Positions 32,120 through 43,559 of a stretch of 64,000 nt of DNA are shown piece after piece (within the stretch, counting starts at the first letter, position 1; each line of letters opens with the position of its first letter). A program made the translations under genes and the position numbers. The notes beneath the pieces are model-generated. The model was not told the origin of the DNA, did no database searches, and saw only the letters and a program-made list of their open reading frames with translations. Source of the DNA: Arion vulgaris (Eukaryota; Mollusca; Gastropoda; Stylommatophora; Arionidae); NCBI GenBank assembly GCA_020796225.1, contig CM036760.1, positions 3,662,501-3,726,500 of the forward strand, in the 5' to 3' direction.

Positions 32120-33238
32120 CAAAGAACATATATAAGACATTAATAAGACATATATAGAGACATTATAGTAGGACATATATACATATAGGACAATGAGACA
32201 TATATAGAGACATATATAGAGACAATATAACATAATAGGACATATATAGAGACATATATAGAGACATATATAGAGACATATATAAGAACAAGTTACATAA
32301 GGACAATGATATACATGATAGGACAATGATATACATGATAGACAATGAAACATAATAGACAGATTACAATAGCATGACATATCATAGGTCAATTGAAACA
32401 TAATGCATGATATACAGTAGGCTCAAGATGATATACAATAGGAAATGATATACATGATAGTACAATGATATACATGATAGGTACAATGATACATAAGGTA
32501 CAATGATATACATGATAGGTACAATGATATAATAATGTACAAGATATACATAAGTACAATGATACATGATAGGTACAATGATATACATAAAGGTACAATG
32601 ATATACATGATAGGCAAATGATATACATGATAGGTACAATGATATACATGATAGGTACAATGATATACATGATAGGCACAATGATATACATGATAGGCAA
32701 TGATATATGATAGGTAAATGATATAATGATAGGTGATGATATACATAAAGGTAATGATGTACATGATAGGTAAATGATATACATAATAGGTACAATGATA
32801 TACATGATAGGTACAATGATATACATAATAGGTACAATGATATACATAATAGGTACAATGATATACATAATAGGTACAATGATATACATGATAGGTACAA
32901 TGATATACAGATAGGTACAATGATATACATGATAGGTACAATGATATACATGATAGGTACAATGATATACATAATAGGTACAATGATATACATGATAGGT
33001 ACAATGATATACATGATAGGCAAAATGATATACAGATAGGTACAATGATATAATAATAGGTACAATGATATAATAAAGGTACAATGATATACATATAGGT
33101 ACAATGATATCATGATAGGTACAATGATATACATGATATCACATGATATACATAGGTACAATGATATACATAAGGACAATGATATACATGATAGGCAATG
33201 ATATACATGATAGGCACAATGATATACATGATAAGCAC
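32120..33238. repeat. 12-bp then 21-bp tandem arrays
   Basis: From 32120 to about 32300 the unit resembles AGAGACATATAT. From about 32300 to 33238 it is a 21-bp unit containing AGGTACAATGATATACAT, about 45 copies with frequent one- to four-base gaps. Long minus-strand frames (such as 33326..32382) are by-products of the 21-bp, seven-codon period. Confidence 0.95.
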
Positions 33239-33287
33239 AAAAAAAAACTAAAACTAGATTTAGAATCAGCATGACAATCTCTGTTTG

Positions 33288-33548
33288 AAACCGCCCGTGT
33301 GGTGGCAGGGCCCGCAAGGCAAACAAAGGATACTACCACTGTTACCTACAAGGCATTGTTGTAAGAGGCGACTGATGTAGGAACTAGGAAGCTACCTAGT
33401 AAATAAAAAGCATCGCAGAAATAGGATGTGCACTTGTGTACTGGCCATAACTGACACAACGTACAATCGTTCTTAGGCTCAGATCATATACAAATCACAC
33501 AGAGTGGTTAACATGTGGTCGATATGGAACGTTTGAAGAAGAAAAAAT
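33288..33548 (+). mobile_element. SINE family E copy
   Basis: It starts CGCCCGTGTGGTGGCAGGGC, with the core ACAAGGCATTGTTGTAAGAG and the tail block through GTGGTCGATATGGAACG and GAAGAAGAAAAAA. The 24-bp array begins straight after its tail. Confidence 0.82.
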
Positions 33549-33558
33549 AAGAAGAATT

Positions 33559-34128
33559 TGAAACAAACAAACGAAACAGAAGCTAAACAAACAAACGAAA
33601 CAGAAGCTAAACAAACAAACGAAACAGAAGCTAAACAAACAAACGAAACAGAAGCTAAACAAACAAACGAAACAGAAGCTAAACAAACAAACGAAACAGA
33701 AGCTAAACAAACAAACGAAACAGAAGCTAAACAAACAAACAAACGAAACAGAAGCTAAACAAACAAACGAAACAGAAGCTAAACAAACAAACGAAACAGA
33801 AACTAAACAAACAAATGAAACAGAAGCTAAACAAACAAATGAAACAGAAGCTAAACAAACAAATGAAACAGAAGCTAAACAAACAAACGAAACAGAAGCT
33901 AAACAAACAAACGAAACAGAAGCTAAACAAACAAATGAAACAGAAGCTAAACAAACAAATGAAACAGAAGCTAAACAAACAAATGAAACAGAAGCTAAAC
34001 AAACAAACGAAATAGAAGCTAAACAAACAAACGAAACAGAAGCTAAACAAACAAACGAAACAGAAGCTAAACAAACAAATGAAACAGAAGCTAAACAAAC
34101 AAATGAAACAGAAGCTAAACAAACAAAT
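33559..34128. repeat. 24-bp tandem array, about 24 units, starting at a SINE tail
   Basis: The unit is AAACAAACRAAACAGAAGCT plus AAAC-type spacing (24 bp, eight codons), with one shifted unit near 33733. It is open in several frames (for example 33558..33758 plus and 34140..33727 minus) only because 24 is divisible by three. Confidence 0.96.
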
Positions 34129-34139
34129 AAACCACAACA

Positions 34140-34500
34140 AATGGTTACAATTTATATAGTATTGTTATGTTTCCCATGTTCAGCGTGACCCTGACCTGTT
34201 CGTATTCTACTTACAGTTTACAAAGTAAAATGACTTATCACGTGATATGTACTGACTCAGACATTTAATAGCTTACCTGCACTCACCTGCTACAGGTATT
34301 AATCCAAGACTGGTCGATCGCTAAATTTAGATTCTGAAAGATTCTCGCCTGGTTTGGTAAACAAAGTATGTTCTCTTGTGTTCGATCTTGGGACAAAGCT
34401 GATCAATATATTTCAGCTTTGGTTTACATTTGGTTTCAGAAAAAATGAGGCATTATGCGCTTTAATGGTGAGCGGAAAAATCTACAAAGCCGTCTGATTA
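34140..34500. other. Unassigned DNA
   Basis: No supported feature. Confidence 0.45.
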
Positions 34501-34504
34501 TCTA

Positions 34505-35015
34505 CTAGAAGGGAATACATTAAGACGTAACATGTCATTATTTATCAGACAGCCAACAAAGCTTAGGATATTCAGCTCAAATGTGAAATCTGTGTTCTTG
34601 TATTGCTCGGAAACATGGCGAGTCGCCAGGTTAAATACAAATAAGACTCAGATCTTTGTCAACGGATGTCAACAGCGGATTCTCAGAATGAGATGGTATG
34701 ATAGAGTTGCAAACACAGACCTGTGGATAAGGAAAGGATAGGAACACGTGATGACCCAGGTTAAGAGGAGAAAATGGCGATGGGTTTGGCATACCATACG
34801 GAATGCACAGTCAAGTGCCACTAGACTAGCACTTGGGTGGAACCCACATGGAAAACGGAAGAGATGACGCCCTAAACAGCCCTAGAGAAGAAGGCATCTT
34901 CTTGAGGAACCGGTGTTCGACTATCCAGGGAGATCATAAAGAAAACAGCAAGAGACCAGAACAAAATGCGAACAACTGTTGAGGTCCCATACTCCTTGAG
35001 GAGCGGAGAGAAATA
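34505..35015 (+). pseudogene. LINE family E, C-terminal region, frameshifted
   Basis: The frame at 34532..34741 reads TKLRIFSSNVKSVFLYCSET, NGCQQRILRMRWYDRVANTD. Later frames carry VKRRKWRWVWHTIRNAQSSA and TARDQNKMRTTVEVPYSLRS. The copy at 48060..48540 is homologous. No catalytic motif; stops at 34740 and later break it. Confidence 0.75.
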
Positions 35016-35034
35016 AGTCAAATCAGTAAGTCCT

Positions 35035-35309
35035 GAAGAAATAACTCAACATTAGTTGATGGAAGTATATAAAGAAATCACTCAACATTAGTTGATGGAA
35101 GTATATAAAGAAATCACTCAACATTAGTTGATGGAAGTATATAAAGAAATCACTCAACATTAATTGATGGAAGTATATAAAGAAATCACTCAACATTAGT
35201 TGATGGACGTATATAAAGAAATCACTCAACATTAATTGATGGAAGTATATAAAGAAATCACTCAACATTAATTGATGGAAGTATATAAAGAAATCACTCA
35301 ACATTAGTT
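35035..35309. repeat. 36-bp tandem array, about 8 units, at a LINE 3' end
   Basis: The units contain AAAGAAATCACTCAACATTA and GTTGATGGAAGTATAT. The array follows the LINE end at 35015 (GAAATAAGTCAAATCAGTAAG). Confidence 0.94.
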
Positions 35310-35489
35310 ACCGGGAGAGCATGATGATTTGATACAATATAAGTTTTAGTGCTTAAGTACGGACATAATTGTAATTAGGAGCAGATCCATTGTTGCTTAG
35401 TATCCATTTGCAGATGATGAAGGATATTATGCTGATTGTTCCTGTATCACACTAGTCATTCGTCTCTCTCTCTCTCTCTCGATCGTTCT

Positions 35490-35772
35490 TTTTAGCCATT
35501 TTAATCATTCTTATTGTGATATATAAACAGCCTTTGCCAAGAACGCATTTTTACGTCCCATCTTCAGCACCATTTGGAGCTCGGCGATGTGTCCGGATTC
35601 AGCCAGCGTTTACTCGGTTCGCTCTCCGTTCTGTAGCGATCTAGTGTTTTTTACGGTGTGGGTAGCTAGTCCCACGCCCAACCTCCTTAGTCGCATCTTA
35701 CGACATGCGTGGCAGGTAACAGTGGTTCTATTCTTTACACCCAATTTGGGCCCTGGTAACCACTCGGGCGAC
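35490..35772 (-). mobile_element. SINE family D copy with an internal insertion
   Basis: The minus strand starts CGCCCGAGTGGTTACCAGGG, has the core CACGCATGTCGTAAGATGCG, and ends at AAGAACGATC near the TC microsatellite (35461..35480). The stretch 35555..35680 differs from other copies, which suggests a small insertion or recombination. Confidence 0.72.
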
Positions 35773-35804
35773 TCATTCGTCTAAGCGGTTATCTCTCGCA
35801 TCTC

Positions 35805-36215
35805 TCCTGCTCGTTCCCGCTTAATTCCGAACGATTTCATTTTCATCACAGCTGAGCAATCATTGAACAGTCCAAAAAAGTATTGGTTATTAAAAACGAT
35901 ATAGACCTCGGCAGTGGCGGCTCGTCATTAAGGGCCACTGGTGCCAGGCCCCACCAAAAATAAAGTGTAACGTCTATCTATTATTTTATAAATTAAAATA
36001 TAACAACCCCAAACCATGATTGTTCCGAAAATTTGTGTCTGGCCCCACCAACAAAAATGATCACGAGCCGCCACTGGACCTCGGTATATCTTACTGCCTT
36101 GCTCGTTTCAAGCTTAATTCCGAACTATTTCATTCTCCTCACCGCTGAATAATCTTCGAACAGGCCAAAAACGATTTATTATTAAAAATTAATATTTACC
36201 TCAGTATGTCAAATA
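35805..36215. repeat. Direct duplication of about 100 bp with a MITE in one copy
   Basis: 35805..35911 and 36105..36215 share CTTAATTCCGAAC, ATTTCATT and AACAG-CCAAAAA words in the same order. The left copy is cut by the hAT-like MITE at 35912. Confidence 0.7.
35912..36076. mobile_element. hAT-like MITE with perfect terminal repeats and 8-bp duplication
   Basis: The 165-bp element begins CAGTGGCGGCTCGT and ends ACGAGCCGCCACTG, exact inverted repeats. Direct copies of GACCTCGG flank it (35904..35911 and 36077..36084). Eight-base duplication and CAGTGG-type ends are standard for hAT elements. No transposase inside. Confidence 0.92.
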
Positions 36216-36274
36216 CCTGTCCATACGCAGGTTTCTCTTCACTGGTTCCCTCAAAGCCAGTACATCAGCTCGCC

Positions 36275-36536
36275 TATTCGCCTGAGTGGTTACCGGGGTC
36301 AAATTTGGGGTGTAAAGGATAGAACCACTGTTACCTGCCACGCATGTCGTAAGAGGCTACTAAGGAGGTATGGCTGAAATCGGATGCATGTGTCCTAGAC
36401 GTGTAAACGTTTATGCGTAATGGGGCCTACCAAACCAATGTGCAATGTATACACGTTCTTGGCAAAGATCACACATATCACAACGAGTGATTAAAATTGG
36501 TCGTAAAGAACGAACGCAAAGAAGAAGAAGAAGAAG
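36275..36536 (+). mobile_element. SINE family D copy
   Basis: It starts CGCCTGAGTGGTTACCGGGG, has the core CACGCATGTCGTAAGAGGCT, the GTGCAATGTATACACGTTC block, and ends AAAGAAGAAGAAGAAG. Confidence 0.85.
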
Positions 36537-36739
36537 CTCGCCTATGTCTACAAACACCAGCATGACCGGGACAATAGATCAATACAAATTCACGATGTGA
36601 TGACATCTCCATAAATCTCTTCTACTTATACCGCATCCATTGACATCTTTCAAAGAATATACACACATTCGAATACTAAGATTGCTTTACTTAGATCTAT
36701 TGAGTTTGATATCATTGTCGGTACTAGTACAGACAATGA

Positions 36740-37130
36740 TCAGAGAAATCACTTTCATTTTTGTTCCTGGGGTTGCAGGAGTTAGGGGTAATGAACGATC
36801 TGATAGATTAGCTGGCTTGGCTACAATTAGAGGGTGCTGCCATAGTTAGAAATGACATTCTTCACGCATTGAGAGAGTCTTTCCGAAACGAGGAGTTTCG
36901 GAGCTGTGAATCCCACTCGCTGACCAGATTGAGAGAGATGGGTGTTAATTTTGGTGCAGTCGAAAAGAGTGACATACCAAATATGCAAAGAGATTGATTA
37001 ATCAACATCGAACTGGCGTGTTGGGCTGCTGGACGCTGTTGGATTTGTTGATGCGGAGATCAGAGCACCTATGGACATATCCGGACTGCTATGATGATAG
37101 TGCTCATATAACTGCTATTGAGGTTTAGAT
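36740..37130 (+). pseudogene. RNase H-type LINE (family H), 3' coding end
   Basis: A frame reads IFVPGVAGVRGNERSDRLAG (RNase H C-terminal signature, with the usual His replaced by Val) and stops at 36849. Other frames continue with LINQHRTGVLGCWTLL and LLMRRSEHLWTYPDCYDD, the extreme C-terminus. Frameshifts separate them. Directly followed by the family B LINE at 37190. Confidence 0.78.
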
Positions 37131-37189
37131 AGCTACCTCACGGATGCAGTAACAGCTTCAGCCACCATTCACTATCTAGAGGTTGCTGT

Positions 37190-39690
37190 CTGCTAGTAGT
37201 AATGGATGACTTTAATGCCAAGGTTGGAAGTGATAATGTAGGGGTAGAGAGAACTATAGGAAAACAAGGAATAAACACAATGAATGAGAATGGAGAAAGA
37301 CTGGCTGAGTTATGTATGCTGTCAAACTTAGTAATTGGAGGTACCATCTTTGCACATAAGGAAATTCATAAACTTACTTGGCACTCACCTGATGGAGTGA
37401 CCAGGAATCAGATTGACCATATGTGTATAAATACACAATTTAGAACATCATTGCTGGATGTCCGTGCATACAGGGGGGCAGATGTAGGAAGTGATCATAC
37501 TTTATGCATAGGTAAATTGAAATTGAAATTGAAAATTCAACATACTAAAAAAGAACAACTGCGAATAGATAGTCAAAGACTACGAAATAATGAGGTAAAA
37601 GAGGAATATCAGCTTGAACTTAAGAATAGGTTCGAGTTACTCAATGGTGAAAATGAACAGAACATTGAAGACAAATGGACTAAGATAAAGGACACACTAT
37701 TGGGGACAGCAAATAGTAGCGCAGGATTAAAGACGAAAGACAGAAACAGCGATGACACCTGGAAATGTATTCAAGAAAGAAGAAAGATGAAACTAGCAAT
37801 ATTTAATACTAAGGATGCAACAGATGAAATCCAAGCTAAAGAGGAATATAGACTAAAAGACAAAGAAGTGAAAAGAGAGGTTAGAAGAGATAAAAGAGCA
37901 TATGTCAATCGACTGGCCGAAGAAGGGAAAAGGCAGCTAAGACTGGAAACAGTAAAATGCTATACAATACACTAAAACAACTTACTGGAACTTTTGTTTC
38001 AAAGGTGACCAATCAAGAGTAAAGATGGTAAAGTTCTAACATCAGATACCGAGCAGAAGAAAAAATGGGCAGAACATTTTGAAGAAATATTAAATAGACC
38101 TGATCCATCAGTACTACTCAAGTTTGACGAAGAGGCAAGAAACAATTCTCTACCAATTAATGAAGAAATGATAAATGTAGCTGAGGTCAAGGACGCAATC
38201 CATTCCTTGATAAACAATAAGGCAGCGGGTGATGACAACATTACTGCAGAAATGCTCAAAGCGGCTGATGATACAACTATTAGCCAGGTGCAATAATTAT
38301 TTAATAAAGTATGGGAAGAAACAAACTGTCCCAAATCAATGGAAAAATGGAATAATTGTTAAGATCCCCCAAAAAAGGTGATCTCAAAGATTGCAACAAC
38401 TGGAGAGGGATCACTATTACAGTAATGACCAAGACTTTCTGCAAAATCATTCTTAATAGAATCAAAGGAGCAGTGGACACAACCTGAGAGAAGAACAAGC
38501 TGGTTTTAAACCTGGGAGAAGCTGCTTAGACCAAATAATTACCTTACGACTAATTTTGGAGGAACATATTGAGAAGCAACAACCACTCATACTAAATTTC
38601 ATCGATTTCAAAAAGCCTTTGATAGTCTACACAGAATCTCTCTGTGGAATATTCTGAGATGCTATGGAATACCAGACAAAATAATAAACATTATTAAGAG
38701 CCTCTATGATGGTTCACAGTGTGCAGTTCGCACTGATGGTGGACACAGCGACTGGTTTATAGTTGAAACCGAAGTAAAACAAGGCTGTATTCTATCTCCG
38801 CTATTGTTTGGAGTGGCCATTGACTGGGTGATGCGAAAATGTTGCAGGGGCGAAACTGGCATCGATTGGGTAGAAAATAGTCAACTAGAAGATTTGGATT
38901 TTGCAGATGATATTGCCTTGTTAAGTAGAAACAACCAAGATATGCAAAGAAAATCAGACAACTTGTCATCTATAGCATCAAAAGTTGGACTGCAGATAAG
39001 CTATGAAAAAACAAATATAATGAAGACACCTATGGCAAGTAATGCAGATATCACACTGGAATCTAAAATGATAAAAATAACACAGCAGTTCACCTATTTA
39101 GGTAGCAATTTTGATTGTACAGGAAATGTTAAAAAGAAATTATGATACAAATTGGCAAAGCAACATCAGCTTTTAAAAGTCTAAATAAAATATGGAACTG
39201 CAAGTTATATTACGAATATAACTTATATTATATTACTAAATTACGAATTTTCAATTCAAATGTTGTATCAATCCTAATATATGCCAGCGAGAGTTGGAAA
39301 ATGACTAAAAATATAGAAAGCAAGCTGAATGCATTTGAAAATAGATGTCTGCGAAAAATAATGAATATAAAATGGAACGAATTCAGGAGAAGTGATGAAA
39401 TTAGAGACATGTCTGGTCAACCACTAGTGACAACTGTTATAAGAAAGAGAAGATGGAGATATGTTGGACACACCTTGAGCAGAAATGATCAACGAATATC
39501 AAAGCAGGTATTGAAGTGGTATGCAAAGGATTCAAGAAAGAGAGGACGACAGAAGGAGACCCTGAAACGAACTTTGCTGAGAGAGGTAAGAGATATCGAT
39601 CTCAGTTCCATGGAGGAGATTGAGCGAGTTGCCCAGGATAGAGCGGTATGGAGAAATTACTTGCAGGTCATATGTAACGTATAACGGTAT
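37190..39690 (+). pseudogene. LINE family B, most complete copy: endonuclease, reverse transcriptase, C-terminus
   Basis: The first frame (37202..37975) begins [18 protein letters not shown], the catalytic Asp-containing GDFNAxxG motif of the endonuclease with G changed to D, then [15 protein letters not shown] and [14 protein letters not shown], whose SDH is the catalytic end of the domain. The N-terminal endonuclease half is lost. After a frameshift near 37965 come KKKWAEHFEEILNRP, NNKAAGDDNITAEMLKAA, NWRGITITVMTKTFCKIILN (more frameshifts), FIDFKKAFDS-like, VKQGCILSPLLFGVAIDWVM and the catalytic DFADDIALLS (38890..38925). A last frame (39142..39684) has ILIYASESWKMTKNIE, IRKRRWRYVGHTLSRND and RGRQKETLKRTLLREV. 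Motif order is complete for an RTE-like ORF2. At least five frameshifts or stops make it inactive. Confidence 0.9.
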
Positions 39691-39790
39691 GAGAGGAATT
39701 ATTATTGTTATTATAAATTCTTCACAGATTTAGATTCGTCTGAGATTTTACTAGAATACCGAACTTATTGTTAATACGTATCGAAAAAAC

Positions 39791-40350
39791 CTGGCCAGCA
39801 ATGGCGGAATGCGAGAGGTCCATTCAGAGTCAGAACTGTTTGATTCTGAACACGCCTTTGCTAGCGCATTTCCGACATGTTTGGTCGGGTATTTTCCGGT
39901 TTCGTTTGCCGAGCTACTGAGTTAGTGCTTGAGCAACGCTGTGAGCTATGAATGTTTCATGGAATGCTTTTTGCCATGTCAACCGTGCGTTTGTTGTGTG
40001 TTAGTGTGTATTCAGAAAATGGCGGACAGCGGTTATTACGAACAAGCTCAATCTGCCGTATGCAAGTATTATTGCGAGTGCAGAAAGCTGGATTTTGTCG
40101 TGATTGATGTTCCTTCGACAAGAATTGCAATTCAAGTGATGAACAGTTTTGTGTTGCTACATTATGCCATATGCATTTTATGCGGAGAAGGTTGCTTTTT
40201 GTGGCGGTACTCGGCTGTTTCATTCTGGAATTAGTTCACACAGGAAACATTTCACAGTTGTTAGCATTTCGTGTGATTTTCATTAGGAACGGAGCAATTA
40301 TGGGGTGACCCGTTGCAGTGAAGTTGGAACCGTACTTATGAGCTATGAAC
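39791..40350 (+). mobile_element. Repeat family G, longest copy
   Basis: It runs from CCTGGCCAGCAATGGCGG to TTATGAGCTATGAAC. Copies are at 2232, 24605 and 55215, all minus. An open frame of 101 codons (39929..40234) includes MADSGYYEQAQSAVCKYYC and CECRKLDF; the G copy at 2232 keeps part of the same peptide and is open further. No reverse transcriptase, transposase or inverted ends are visible. Confidence 0.78.
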
Positions 40351-40354
40351 TTTC

Positions 40355-40790
40355 GAAAATGTTTCCTTCATAAAAGCATTGCCTGAATATGTAACCGTAG
40401 TGGCATAACACACCTTGCCTGCACTTCGAATTGACTACGATTACGTAACCAGCCTTTTACCACAATGACAAAGCGAATTCCTAATATTAAACAAACATTA
40501 GCTAACATTTCTGTACTATGTCAACTTGTGTGATATAGGTAACCTATTTTATTTTCTCAAATTTTTCGTTGACATTACGATAACAGTTGCAGTTGTGCTA
40601 ACTCTTCGGGTTTGTTTTGGGGTGGTAGGGGGTCCAATATGATCTCAAGGACATGCATACAGACATTATTGACGTGTTACTAACAGAGAAAACCAGACTG
40701 CAGATTAAAATTAGTAACACAATAAATTTAGTCATATCTAAGCTAATATTATGCTATGAATATTTTAAAGCAATCATGTGCTAATGCGGC
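40355..40790. other. Unassigned DNA
   Basis: No supported feature. Confidence 0.45.
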
Positions 40791-40796
40791 TACCGT

Positions 40797-42808
40797 ATTA
40801 TATATTCATGGCGACGTATTATATATTCATGGCGACGTATTATATATTCATGGCACCGTATTATATATTCATGATGTCGTATTATATATTCATGGCGCCG
40901 TATTATATATTTATGGCACCGTATTATATATTCATGGCACCGTATTATATATTCATGGCACCGTATTATATATTCATGGCACCGTATTATATATTTATGG
41001 CACCGTATTATATATTCATGGCACCGTATTATATATTCATGGCGACGTATTCATGGCACCGTATTATATATTCATGGTGTTGTATTATATATTCATGGCG
41101 ACGTATTATATATTCATGGTGTTGTATTATATATTCATGGCACCGTATTATATATTCATGGCGCCGTATTATATATTCATGGTGTTGTATTATATATTCA
41201 TGGCACCGTATTATATATTCATGGCGCCGTATTATATATTCATGGCACCGTATTATATATTCATGGTGTTGTATTATATATTCATGGCGTTGTATTATAT
41301 ATTCATGGCGTTGTATTATATATTCATGTCGTTGTATTATATATTCATGGCGTTGTATTATATATTCATGTCGTTGTATTATATATTCATGTCGTTGTAT
41401 TATATATTCATGTCGTTGTATTATATATTCATGGTGTTGTATTATATATTCATGTCGTTGTATTATATATTCATGGCGTTGTATTATATATTCATGGCGT
41501 TGTATTATATATTCATGGCGTTGTATTATATATTCATGTCGTTGTATTATATATTCATGTCGTTGTATTATATATTCATGGTGTTGTATTATATATTCAT
41601 GTCGTTGTATTATATATTCATGGTGTTGTATTATATATTCATGTCGTTGTATTATATATTCATGGCGATGTATTATATATTCATGGCGACGTATTATATA
41701 TTCATGGCGCCGTATTATATATTCATGGTGTTGTATTATATATTCATGTCGTTGTATTATATATTCATGGCACCGTATTATATATTCATGTCGTTGTATT
41801 ATATATTCATGGCACCGTATTATATATTCATGGCACCGTATTATATATTCATGGCGTTGTATTATATATTCATGGCGTTGTATTATATATTCATGGCGTT
41901 GTATTATATATTCATGGCGTTGTATTATATATTCATGGCGTTGTATTATATATTCATGTCGTTGTATTATATATTCATGGTGTTGTATTATATATTCATG
42001 GCGACGTATTATATATTCATGTCGTTGTATTATATATTCATGGCGTTGTATTATATATTCATGGCACCGTATTATATATTCATGTCGTTGTATTATATAT
42101 TCATGGCGCCGTATTATATATTCATGGTGATGTATTATATATTCATGGTGTTGTATTATATATTCATGGTGTTGTATTATATATTCATGATGTTGTATTA
42201 TATATTCATGGCGACGTATTATATATTCATGGCGTTGTATTATATATTCATGTAGTTGTATTATATATTCATGGTGTTGTATTATATATTCATGGCGTTG
42301 TATTATATATTCATGTCGTTGTATTATATATTCATGGCGTTGTATTATATATTCATGGCGACGTATTATATATTCATGTCGTTGTATTATATATTCATGG
42401 CGTTGTATTATATATTCATGGTGTTGTATTATATATTCATGATGTTGTATTATATATTCATGGCGACGTATTATATATTCATGGCGTTGTATTATATATT
42501 CATGTCGTTGTATTATATATTCATGGTGTTGTATTATATATTCATGTCGTTGTATTATATATTCATGGCGTTGTATTATATATTCATGTCGTTGTATTAT
42601 ATATTCATGGTGTTGTATTATATATTCATGTCGTTGTATTATATATTCATGTAGTTGTATTATATATTCATGTCGTTGTATTATATATTCATGGTGTTGT
42701 ATTATATATTCATGTCGTTGTATTATATATTCATGTAGTTGTATTATATATTCATGGCGTTGTATTATATATTCATGGTGTTGTATTATATATTCATGGT
42801 GTTGTATT
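40797..42808. repeat. 2-kb, 21-bp satellite with a constant 16-bp part and variable 5-bp part
   Basis: About 95 units. GTATTATATATTCATG is almost invariant; the five bases that complete the unit vary among a small set (GCGTT, TCGTT, GTGTT, GCACC, GCGCC, GCGAC by register). Seven-codon period keeps frames of 499 and 450 codons open on the plus strand. These are not believed to be genes. Confidence 0.97.
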
Positions 42809-42891
42809 TGACTCCATCATCGTTTACGTTAATTCGAATTTTTTTCAATGAGCAATTGTATTTTTCAGTGTTTTTTTTTTATTCACAGCAC

Positions 42892-43335
42892 TTTCATGAA
42901 TACGGTCTTCATGGATACGGTCTTCATGGATATGGTCTTCATGGATACGGTCTTCATGGATACGGTCTTCATGGATACGGTCTTCATGGATATGGTCTTC
43001 ATGGATATGGTCTTCATGGATATGGTCTTCATGGATATGGTCTTCATGGATATGGTTTCATGGATATGGTCTTCATGGATATGGTCTTCATGGATATGGT
43101 CTTCATGGATACGGTCTTCATGGATACGGTCTTCATGGATATGGTCTTCATGGATACGGTCTTCATGGATACGGTCTTCATGGATATGGTCTTCATGGAT
43201 ACGGTCTTCATGGATACGGTCTTCATGGATACGGTCTTCATGGATATGGTCTTCATGGATATGGTCTTCATGGATATGGTCTTCATGGATATGGTCTTCA
43301 TGGATATGGTCTTCATGGATATGGTCTTCATGGAT
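42892..43335. repeat. 15-bp satellite with a single C/T variable site
   Basis: About 30 units of ATGGATAYGGTCTTC; variation is nearly restricted to the one C/T position, and one unit has a one-base loss at about 43058. The array runs directly into a SINE A copy. Confidence 0.96.
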
Positions 43336-43535
43336 ATGAATGTCGTGGATTCGAATCCGGACCACGCAGCTTTGTTCACGAGTGCATTCTTCACAGATAC
43401 TCTAGGATTGTTAATGGCGCTAAGGAGTTCGTGCTTTGTGCAATACTCTCAGCAGATATCGAGCCATTTCTGAGCAGAGATACCGAGCCATATGGGGCGC
43501 AATAGAGTCAATCCTTCAGCTTTAGACCAATTTTA
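43335..43535 (+). mobile_element. SINE family A copy whose 5' end is replaced by a satellite
   Basis: It has GTCGTGGATTCGAATCCGG (intact B box), CACGAGTGCATTCTTCACAG, then the body through CCGAGCCATATGGGG and a short tail. The A-box half is missing and the 15-bp array occupies its place. Confidence 0.83.
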
Positions 43536-43559
43536 GTACACCACAACGAGAACTAAAGT

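Noticed and set aside
40756..42255. A 499-codon protein-coding gene
   Set aside because: The frame exists because the satellite period is 21 bp. Other frames and arrays behave the same way and there is no domain or start context.
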